DNA of 60,000 bases from Owenia fusiformis (lineage: Eukaryota; Annelida; Polychaeta; Sabellida; Oweniidae): the NCBI GenBank assembly GCA_903813345.2, contig CAIIXF020000002.1:20352455-20412454 (forward strand), written 5' to 3'. Below, one piece after another: positions 38,287 to 46,839 of the stretch (the stretch's first letter is position 1; each line of letters opens with the position of its first letter). The notes under the pieces are model-generated. The model worked only from the letters and a program-made list of their open reading frames with translations, did not search any database and had not been told where the DNA came from. A program made the position numbers and the translations under genes.

Positions 38287-41019
38287 CTGGAAATAAATAA
38301 ATAGATACTATAAAAAAAACAATGCTAAAATGCAATCCAGTCGTGCAGCAGACATATACCTGGTCCAAGGGTATTTCAATTATTCCTTTGATTGTAAGCT
38401 CACCGAGGCCCGGTTTTGAAAGATGCAGTTGGCAAGTTTTTTGGGTTGTTTTGAGGAATTTGCAATTTCCAACAATTTAGCATGTGTCCCCCTGTTTTTG
38501 CCATTACATGTACTGTCTTTTATTCTCCTGAGAGTTCATTTGTTTTAAAACCTGTAATATTCTTATACTGGTGATCTCAAATGCCTATGCCTTTATATGT
38601 AAGTTTTAATGTGAAAGTGTATAGTCATCCTTCAAGATCGGGCATTTACTGTCCCTGCTCATATGGAATGAATTGGACTAAGGATGGTGTTTAGTACCAC
38701 AGAAAAAAAGGGCACTGTATTTTGATTTTTTAACTGCATATTCAGACTGGATATTAAGAATTATCTCTCAACTTAAGAGGGCAATTGAAGCCATGTTTTT
38801 TAATAAAGGGTAATACTTACCAATACAGTTACTGTTCACTCTGACAAATCCTGGACAACATACAAGATTATTTGCTGGGCAGTCAGGCTGAGTTGTGGTC
38901 ACTCTGTATGTGATGCCCATATATGTAATGGGAACCTCACTGAAAATAGAAATTGACTTTAAGTTGATCAAGTAGAAGGAATATAGTCTTGGTTCAAGAC
39001 TGAGTGTGTATCCCCCCATCCCCTATCTACTATGCACTATGAAGTTCACCTTGACTGCAACACAACACACACTGGTGAAGTAGATCTGGGGGAGGGGTCC
39101 AGGGTCCTAACCAAGACTAAAGGAATACTATGGAGCTTATTTCTTGAAAATATCAACCATCACAATGTCTTGATTTGATTGTCTCTTGTGATGTAACTTT
39201 AACAGTTTCCTAGAATATTATTCCAAAATTTCATGAGTTGTAATTCACAATATTTTTAAGAAGTGATTTCTGGGATTAAATGTTTGAGTCATTTGCTTAA
39301 ATACACAGAAGTTGTTTCTTAAATGGTCCTTCTATTCTGACCTGTTCCATTTTTATTACATTTCTGATAAAAAAGAACTCACTTCCATAATCTTTTCCAT
39401 TTCGTGCACCTGCCCCAGCCGAATGATCCACATGGCTCATATCCTGCACGGTACCATTTTGTTTGGTTTCTGAATGTTGTCAAGACAACAGGAATACTCT
39501 CATTCTTGACGATTGGTTCTTGCCTTATGTTACAACACCAGTGGTCCTGCCTGAATAACAAAATGTGAACATCTTATAAGAAGGGGGATTGTGGATGTTT
39601 GACCTTATTTCTTAGATCATGGTTTGGGGGTATATGGGATCTATTTTTCTTATGATAGGCTTACACTTGTTGTTTTTCTTGCTAGTATAGGTTTCTTTAC
39701 AGTTTTTGGTTCCCTCCGTTTTGCATTTGTATATATTTATAACTTTTCTAACCCCAATTACCAAGCCTTCTGTTTTTTCTAAAATAGGCCTTCATTTCAA
39801 AATGGGCCCAACTTTTTTCTTTAGAAAATTGGCTTGAATTTTTTTGATGAGCTTACATTTTACAAAACACCATGATTTGATTAAAGAATCATCTAAAATG
39901 TGCATGTAACATGATGTCATTTGTTGGCATTGCAATATAAAATAAAGACAAACGTCTAACATTATACTCCATTAACTAAACATAAAGTGATAATAAAATA
40001 TTCAATATTTATATTTAAACAAACAATCAACTACTTTATATTAAATAAAAACATAGCAGCATAACAAGGTGCAATATTCAATATTTATATTTAAACAAAC
40101 AATCAACTTCTATATATTAAATAAAAGAAAATAGCATAATACAGTGCAATACTCAATATTAAACAAATACTGGATGACCATCAGGTGGATATGCCAGAAT
40201 ACCTATCCGAGGAAAAAATACTAGGCGAAGCGAAGCTGAGCCTAGTATTTCTTTTCGAGGATAGGTATTCTGGCATATCCACCTCATGGTCATCCAGTAT
40301 TTATTTTATTATGCACCTCCCTTGAGAAATACTTTATTTTAAAGAATGGGTCTACTAAAACAGAAACCGAGCCTAAAAACCCTGGTGTTCGACAATCAAA
40401 AATTCCATTTATTCTCTCATTTGGCCTTATTCTTACGTATTCCCTCCATATATAATAAGTTTGGCTGATCCCGTATCTAGCGCCATCTACATTTTGTCAG
40501 TTAATCACAGGAAATTGAATAGAAATCCCCTGTTCTCATATCACGCAAATCTTTTCTCCCTCGCATTCATCTCAAATTCAACATGGAAGAGATTCTAAGA
40601 AAATGACGTCATCGACAATTGGACTCGTCGAAAGTATTTTTTCGAGGATAGGTATTCTGGTATACGGGATGATTGGAGATCTCGTTGCTTCAATACTGGA
40701 TAGAACAAGATCTTGATGCCACGTATTGCAATAGACCCCGCAGCTCTTAACCAATCAGATTTGAGTATTTTAATGAGGTGCATAATAATTATAAATACAA
40801 ACAATTAAGTACTATATATTAACAAAAAACATGTACTCACACATTTGCTGTTCTATCCAATGGTATGAATTCACCATCAGGCGCATCTGGGTATCTATTC
40901 CCACCCTCTGGCCTGCCTCCTTGTGATTCCCCGTCATCCTCCCTATCCCATGTATATCTCCCTAAGGCAACGCCAATACATACCAAACCCAGCACGAGTG
41001 CCTTTAACACCAGCTTCAT
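38201..41019 (-). CDS. EMI-B: small secreted EMI-like protein (four exons, 183 aa)
   Basis: Spliced gene, exons in order 40841-41019, 39383-39550, 38821-38939 and 38201-38286; intron phases 2, 2, 1. The product has a signal peptide (about 1-20, MKLVLKALVLGLVCIGVALG), an acidic, glycine-rich linker (21-59), a cysteine domain (62-153) and a short tail. The domain reads HWCC (63-66), then EPCGSFGWGRCT, a single Cys before P, VCCPGF and SNC: eight cysteines in an EMI-domain-like order, as found at the N-termini of multimerin/emilin and MEGF-type extracellular proteins. N-glycosylation sequons: NES, NQT, NST. The tail ends NFGGGR. No EGF, collagen or transmembrane part follows, so it is probably a free extracellular protein. 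Its partner and pathway are unknown. The gene is the divergent paralogue of EMI-A at 42668-44460. Confidence 0.85.
38821..38939 (-). CDS. EMI-B exon 3 (second half of EMI-like domain)
   Basis: Acceptor ATTTTCAG|T, donor ATTG|GTAAGT. It encodes residues 117-155 with the CP, VCCPGF and SNC cysteines. Confidence 0.9.
39383..39550 (-). CDS. EMI-B exon 2 (first half of EMI-like domain)
   Basis: Acceptor TTATTCAG|G, donor TGGAA|GTGAGT. It encodes residues 61-115, including HWCC, two glycosylation sequons and the CGSFGWGRCT motif. Confidence 0.9.
39978..40160 (+). repeat. 75-bp tandem repeat in EMI-B intron 1
   Basis: Just over two copies of a unit with CAATATTCAATATTTATATT, TAAACAAACAATCAACT and a TATATTAAATAAAA segment. 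A further partial unit (ATACAAACAATTAAGTACTA) resumes at about 40793, on the far side of the foldback element. Confidence 0.8.
40165..40302. repeat. 62-bp-arm hairpin (foldback)
   Basis: Arms 40165-40226 and 40240-40302 are near-perfect reverse complements (starting AAATACTGGATGACCAT and ending in the matching ATCCAGTATTT), with the 13-base loop GAAGCGAAGCTGA. Confidence 0.9.
40165..40790. mobile_element. foldback/MITE composite inserted in EMI-B intron 1
   Basis: Right of the hairpin, TTATTATGCACCTC (40306-40319) pairs with GAGGTGCATAATAA (40775-40788). A further copy of the hairpin arm (CGAGGATAGGTATTCTGG) lies at 40643-40660. The whole unit interrupts the 75-bp repeat array. Confidence 0.6.
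40841..41019 (-). CDS. EMI-B exon 1 (signal peptide and acidic linker)
   Basis: Starts at the ATG at 41019. The donor AATGT|GTGAGT gives phase 2, matching exon 2 and EMI-A exon 1. A TTGGCTTCTCAG sequence just upstream of the ATG could be the acceptor of a non-coding 5' exon. Confidence 0.85.
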
Positions 41020-41029
41020 TATGATTCTG

Positions 41030-41577
41030 AGAAGCCAAAAAATATATTGTCTAGGCTGTAGGAATCACTACTGGTTTTCTATACAGGAATGGTGTGATTT
41101 TGTTTATATGCTTAAACACTCTGCAACTGTTATTTCAAATTGTTATCAATCATGTTCTGAATTTGCCTGAATTCTTGTAACTCTGTTGTTGTTCTCAGAA
41201 ATCAGCATTCTACATAGGGCAAGGCTCAGGCTTTGTTTATACTGTTTACACTTATCTGTGGAAGTCATACGTCTCACAAGTACATTCAGTCTGCATTGTT
41301 TACTTGAACCCTTGTAATTTGATGATATCCTATATCAACCTCATTTTTGTTCCTGATTTCCTATTGGTTGTTATTATTGACTGACGATTATACACTGTTA
41401 AACTGGAAGATCATAATAAATGTTTTTAATAATAAAAATATTATTGACTGAAATGTATTCAAATATGTGTTAAAGTTAAAGATGATAATCAGTGAAGATA
41501 AATTAAAAGATATTTTACTTCCTGGTATGTGGTTCATATTTAAAAACAAGAGTTCACTGATCAACATTCAAAATGAT
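41030..41577. other. intergenic, 5' flank of EMI-B
   Basis: Several TATAAAC-like sites occur on minus (for example near 41100 and 41240), but none is at a decisive distance. No gene seen. Confidence 0.35.
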
Positions 41578-41655
41578 ATACAGTAAAACCTGTGTGCAGT
41601 GAACACCTATAGAACCACAAAAATGTATTCACTGTAGGCGTATTTCTGGCACACG
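41578..41655 (+). mobile_element. repeat family R3, left end
   Basis: TACAGTAAAACCTGTG followed by CAGTGAACACCTATAG and ATTCACTGTAGGCG. The first 16 bases are complementary to the ACAGGTTTAACTGTAC that recurs in the array at 41950-42345. Confidence 0.55.
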
Positions 41656-41949
41656 CAATTGCAGATTTTATAGAATCATCAAACATAGGTCGATCAGACT
41701 TAGTAAAACAACTTTTTCATGTCCTACTGTCACCTTCAAGTCGCCATCATCATTTCATTCTCCATACTCATTCATTTAATCACATTTACTATTTCGTTTT
41801 TACACTTATTTTTCCAATCAAGTTATTTGCCTGTATGTATTTCATCTATTTGTGGATTGTCTGTAATGCCTCAGGGCGATTGACATTATAACACTTTGTT
41901 AATTGTAATATATTAATGTATGCAATAAATACTGGAAAAAAGAAAAAAA

Positions 41950-42345
41950 ACTGTAGGTAAGTGTTCACTACAGGCAATTTTATAAGAGTCGGTGGAATAT
42001 GTGGGTGTCTTCCAGACAAAAGTGTTCACTAGAGTAGTAATTCACTAACACAGGTTTAACTGTACACAGGTTTTTCTGTAATGCGGAATATGTAGTTGTT
42101 CACCAGAAGAAAGTGTTCACTAGAGAGGTATTCACTAAAACAGGTTTAACTGTCTACAGGTTTTTCTGTAATGTGGAATATGTAGTTGTTCACGAGACAA
42201 AAGTGTTCACTAGAGAGGTAATTCACTAACACAGGTTTAACTGTACACAGGTGTTTCTGTAATGAGGAATATGTAGTTGTTCACGAGACAAAAGTGTTCA
42301 CTAGAGAGAGGTATTCACTAAAACAGGTTTAACTGTACATACAAC
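41950..42345 (+). repeat. 90/91-bp tandem array upstream of EMI-A
   Basis: Four copies; GTGTTCACTAGAG starts at 42022, 42113, 42203 and 42294. Each carries ACAGGTTTAACTGT and TTCTGTAATG.GGAATATGTAG segments. It seems to be amplified from an R3-type element end. Confidence 0.9.
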
Positions 42346-42480
42346 ATAATCCTTTGTAGAGAGTCTCTTATCATATGCTAGTTTATCTCATAAGTCTTAA
42401 GTATGGTTGATAGAAAGTGACAGGTTGAGTCTGAGACAATGACAAATGTAGTCTTATATCCTGAAGGTAAACAACCCTGT

Positions 42481-42657
42481 TTTGAGAAAAGTGGAAGTGT
42501 AAGATAATCTGAGTTTAAAAGTGGAGTCAGTGGAAGAAAACCTCACACCACTGTCAGTTAAGATAAGGCACCAGTTTTGAGAAATGTGGAAGAGTGATAT
42601 AAGCAAGGTATAAAAGTGGAGTCAGTCGAAGAAAACGTCACACCACTGTCAGAACTC
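42481..42657 (+). promoter_or_regulatory. duplicated EMI-A core promoter (95-bp spacing)
   Basis: The block 42481-42563 and the block 42575-42657 share AAAAGTGGAGTCAGT.GAAGA and CACACCACTGTCAG. The upstream copy has TTTAAAA where the downstream copy has TATAAAA. Confidence 0.75.
42609..42615 (+). promoter_or_regulatory. TATA box of EMI-A
   Basis: TATAAAA 59 bases upstream of the ATG. A start site near 42640 would leave a leader of about 28 bases ending AACCATGACT. Confidence 0.65.
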
Positions 42658-42667
42658 AAAGGGAACC

Positions 42668-42903
42668 ATGACTACCATGAACATAGCTTTAACATTGTGC
42701 CTGGTCTGCTGCATTGCAGTAGGTTTTGCAAAGGACATTCCTAGCTCAAAAGTTGTTAAATACACAGATGAAGAGGCTAAGAAAAACCTTGAAGCTATTG
42801 AATACTTTGTCAACAAGACACCAATGAGCCCGTACACAAAGTACATTGTCACTTCGGGATTAAAAAGAATGAAGCGGGCTGGTGGTACACAAGGAGATAA
42901 CAC
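42668..42903 (+). CDS. EMI-A exon 1 (signal peptide and propeptide)
   Basis: Ends at the donor AACAC|GTAAGT, phase 2. It carries the RMKR site at residues 67-70, just before the cysteine domain. Confidence 0.9.
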
Positions 42904-44460
42904 GTAAGTATTTTTGATTCATTCTCAAGTATAAAATGTCGTAAAGAATAAGATGACATTTTCTTATGTTTTTTATTGTTCATACAGAATGGACCCTTAT
43001 AAATGATAGCAATTCAAAGGTTAGAGAAAATAAAATACAATTATGGGATGATGTCATAGTAGCCCAATCTCATCCTTGCTGGCAGACTAAAATTTAGTGA
43101 TCATGGAGACTAGCTGCATCTGAAACTTTTCAGTCTGTGACAATAATGATTTTATTCTAAAATAAAAATTACCAGACAATTGAATTATTTAATGAATATA
43201 TTTATCTATAATTATTTTGGGACAGAGCTAGATTTTAGCAATGGAGTGTTCGTTTTGAAGCAGTTCAGAGTTGTGTCAAAACAAAATTAATTTCACTTTT
43301 GAAGGATGATGATTTATGGATATGAAGGGATGGCATATCCAAATATTTTCTATGTTTGTATTTACCAGCAGATCATGATTACTAGTATTGTAACATTTTT
43401 TCTTGTACAAGCTTTGGGAATACCACATCCTGTGTGTGAATCAATATATCATTGTATGAGTTGTTCCTCATGTATTTCATTCCATTGTAGTCACTGGTGC
43501 TGCAAGGAGGACCCTGTTTACAATAAAGAGTATCACACGAGAGCTGAGAGAAAAGTAGTTCAAGTGACCAAAACCCGTCGCACATCAGGAAAATGTGGCT
43601 TTGGAGGATGGAAGCGCTGCACAAGGGATTCCACTTATACAGCGTAAGTGTCTAAATATGCAAGCCTTATGGTGATGAAACCAAAAACATTAAAATACTG
43701 AGCTATCTGTCTCATCCTTCCTCTATGTGAGATTTAATTATCATTACCCATCAAATAATAAATGAGAATAAAAAAATTCATTATTAATCATTGTTAATAA
43801 TCAACATAACTCAAACATGCATTTGTTTTATGGAGGTCCAGTACCAGTCAGTGGTTGATTCTAGGGAGGTTCCTGCAACTGAATGGGTTAATGGATGTCC
43901 AGATAGAAATATTGTCTATTATTAATCATTGTTAATAATCAACATAACTTGACCATGTATTTGTAGTATGGAGGTCCAGTACGAGTCAGTAGTTGATACT
44001 AGAGAGGTTCCCGCAACTGAATGGGTTAATGGATGTCCAGATAGAAAAATTGTCTGTTGTAAAGGATTTGTTCTCAACACATTTGTGAACAATTGCATGA
44101 GTAAGTCAATTAACGATTCTTAGTGAATATCTTATGTGACAGTATTACTGTTATCCATGTCCTGATTTCTGTTATCAAGAAATGGAAGGGGTAGGGTTGT
44201 TTTCAAACTTTCATTGTAATATATACATATTTGCTGAATAAGTTTCATGGAATCCTTTTTGAACTAATGTGTTAATGTCTGATAAGCCTGAGTACTTCTC
44301 AGCCTACCTTAAAACAAACCTTCAAGAAAAAAATTTGTCTATCATATATTATTGTTCTTTATTTGTAGCTAATGCTGAACTTGATGAGCTTCTCGGGGTT
44401 CTCGGAAGAAATTCAGATGCTCTCGATCTTTTGCACCTTTTTGGAGAGGGTAGAAAATAA
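42668..44460 (+). CDS. EMI-A: small secreted EMI-like protein (four exons, 204 aa)
   Basis: Spliced gene, exons 42668-42903, 43491-43643, 43967-44100 and 44369-44460; intron phases 2, 2, 1. The signal peptide is about residues 1-21 (starts MTTMNIALTLCLVCC; Met4 is an alternative start). A lysine/glutamate-rich propeptide-like segment (22-70) contains an NKT sequon and ends in RMKR, a furin-type site. The EMI-like domain then runs from H80-W-C-C through GKCGFGGWKRCT, GCPD, VCCKGF and NNC (eight cysteines). The acidic/leucine tail ends LFGEGRK. The cysteine pattern and the two-exon split of the domain match EMI-B on the opposite strand. It is expected to be secreted and to act by protein-protein contact through the EMI fold, but receptor and function are unknown. 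AATAAA lies 169 bases after the stop. Confidence 0.88.
43491..43643 (+). CDS. EMI-A exon 2 (first half of EMI-like domain)
   Basis: Acceptor TTCCATTGTAG|T, donor ACAGC|GTAAGT. It encodes residues 80-129 with HWCC and CGFGGWKRCT. Confidence 0.9.
43780..43917 (+). pseudogene. decayed tandem copy of EMI-A intron 2 end and exon 3 start
   Basis: A 138-bp duplication of 43918-44055. The copy keeps the first 89 exon bases open (ATGGAGGTCCAGTACCAG ...), but its acceptor TTTGTAG has become TTTGTTT, and it runs into TAA after losing the VCC codons. It cannot be spliced in as it stands. Confidence 0.9.
43967..44100 (+). CDS. EMI-A exon 3 (second half of EMI-like domain)
   Basis: Acceptor TATTTGTAG|T, donor CATGA|GTAAGT (phase 1). 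It encodes residues 131-174 with GCPD, VCCKGF and NNC. Confidence 0.9.
44369..44460 (+). CDS. EMI-A exon 4 (C-terminal tail)
   Basis: Acceptor TTATTTGTAG|CT. It encodes an acidic/leucine tail of 29 residues after the split codon and ends GEGRK-TAA. Confidence 0.9.
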
Positions 44461-44628
44461 AGCAGAACACATTGGAACGTGAAATTGTGTTTGCTTCAGC
44501 AAACAACTCCATTCTCAGACCAGAACACATTATGATATGAGTGGACTGTCATGGACATTGTATTTTTATTCGGACTAAATGTTGTTTGACGTCAAATCCT
44601 GTACTTATACTCATATTTGGAAATAACA

Positions 44629-44634
44629 AATAAA
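44629..44634 (+). terminator. polyadenylation signal of EMI-A
   Basis: AATAAA followed by a T-rich stretch (GATTTTTATATTTTTAC). Confidence 0.75.
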
Positions 44635-44699
44635 GATTTTTATATTTTTACATTTAGATTTGTTGTTAAAAATTACCTGTTTTATTTATGGTAACAGTT

Positions 44700-44960
44700 G
44701 TTATCACAACTTGTCTATCCATCCATCTGTCTGTCTGACTGACCATCTGTCAACTCATTGGTAGTTTATTTGGAATCCTTCATGACAATTCAAATGTTTT
44801 TACTTTTAAAATGAGTCTTTTAACATTTTAAGCCTCCAACTGCTCCGTAAGTGGTGTCTCAAAAGCTGACTCGTTTCAAAATGGTGGCCATGTTTATTGA
44901 AGAAATTGAGGTTTTCAGCTTTTTTCCAGTCATGACTCAACAACTATTCCGAAAATTCAA
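44700..44960 (+). mobile_element. repeat family R2, decayed copy
   Basis: TATCCATCCATCTGTCTGTC followed by modules with AAATGGTGGCCATGTTTATT and CATGACTCAACAACTATTC. The order is like the copies at 11940 and 58960, but divergence is high. Confidence 0.35.
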
Positions 44961-46838
44961 ATTGTTTCACTTTTATAATGTGTCTAGATAATGTCTTCTA
45001 TTGTCCTGTATTGTCAAAAGCATTCGCCATCAGTTTGCTAGGAATAGCACAGGTATTTATTATTTTAGAGGAATAGCATGACACCTAAGTCTTTGTACAG
45101 GTAGGAATCCAATGTACAATGTTTTTAGGTTTAATTTGTGTGTTCATTTTGTTTATAAGGGTTAAGTATCCATGCAGTATCCATCAATAAAATAAAACTC
45201 CTAGACCTGTTGATATTGAATATTGAAACATGAATTGACGAATTATGATGAGAAAAATTTCTACTAGTTTGATTCATTTATATATACACACCAGTGGTAC
45301 CACTAGTTACAGTTAGTGAACTGCCATCTTTTTAATGTGTTTGAATCTTTGGCCATCAAAGAAGTCTCCCTATCTGTATAATAAATAAGTCAGATTCTTG
45401 CTCCATAAGAATCACTTTATTTGTATTTGTAACCTACATAAAACAACTAAACTGAGCCAAGATCCCATCGGTAGGGATCTGGTAGGGATACAGTGAAGCC
45501 CTCCATCTGTCCATTGATCAATCCATCCATACATCTCCTTATTTAATGGAGGGAGATATATAACTAAATAGGTTTACGTAAAATATATTTTCTTTAAGAT
45601 TGCTGCCGCTTTGAAAATGGTAGGATTTTTTGTGAAAATCTAAGTTTTTATCTCTAACCAAAGTAGTAATTAAAACTGTTTGAAATTTTGAATGTTTATC
45701 CAAAATATATTTTACATGTATTTTTGGCATTTTGACATGCAGTTTATTGCAAATATTGTATTGTTTTTTCTAATTTGGGCTCCAGAAAATTCAAAATGAC
45801 TGCCTAATGTGGGATTTCACTATTGCTATTTCAAAACATGGCTATATTCTTCATAAGCAATCATTCCATTTGGACTAGGTAGTGAGTGGTAGAGATACAT
45901 TCTATAGGACTTACTTTACATCTCAGGTTACTTTAATTTTAGAATTAATTACACGGTAGTCAACTGAATAATCATTTAATGGCAGTAATTGGAATGTGTG
46001 TAGAGATAAAATACAGGATTGGCTGAATTTAATGTCAAGTAATTATAGAATTTTCGAGTCAAATTAATCATTTCCAGGGCACAGTGTCTCATTTAGAAGT
46101 AGAAATAAACGGAAAAACAATAATTTTCAAAGGCTTATTTTATTTACATTGGTGAACAAGTAAAAATAACAGTTTGTTCATAACCTTTGAAAGTGAAGCA
46201 TTACAGTTTGATATAAATTTTAATATTTCGTCAGTAATGAAATCTTCCAGAAGTTTTAGCCCATGTCAAAATTGAACATAGGTTACTTTCAAGATGTACA
46301 TTATTGTTGTTTAATATAATGTTCAGTTAAGTAAAAGACATTAGCAACCCCAAAGTGTATAATGCGTTATTATTACATTATATTGTTATTAAGTTTCATT
46401 AAATTTAATAAATAACATTTTCCCTAAATTCCCCAAATTATGGTTTCAATTTGAAACAGTTGTTATTCCATCAACAAGGTTGATAAGGCTACACACTGAA
46501 ATCGCCAATATATAATAACTATGCAACACTAACACATCAATTCTACAGGGTGTCCTCAAAGTATGGACCCCCCCCCCTTACTATGTAAGTCTGCTTGAAA
46601 ATAATGTGCATTAAATTCTCAGTCTAATATGTTGTATATTACAATTAAACTGTGGATAGAAGTTTCAATGACACTGCTATATAAAGTGACATAAATTCTT
46701 CGTTAAATTTGATGTATATTACAATAACACTTTGAAATAGTGACTTAAACGTTTTGGTTTACTGTATTGTTTGTTGCAGATAGTGACATAAATTCTTGGT
46801 TTAATATGTGGTACATTGTACTGATCTGTTGCAATTTA
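44961..46838. other. intergenic / 3' flank of receptor B
   Basis: No gene. Holds a degraded TCCCATCGGTAGGGATC segment near 45465 and a solo Tc1/mariner-like end (ACAGGGTGTCCTCAAAGTAT) at about 46546. A minus-strand AATAAA at 46139-46144 is a possible distant poly(A) signal for receptor B. Confidence 0.4.
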
Positions 46839-46839
46839 A

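Noticed and set aside
43306-43490. Upstream in-frame extension of EMI-A exon 2
   Set aside because: A good acceptor (TTCCATTGTAG) with the right phase sits at 43490, and the sequence before it has no similarity to EMI-B.
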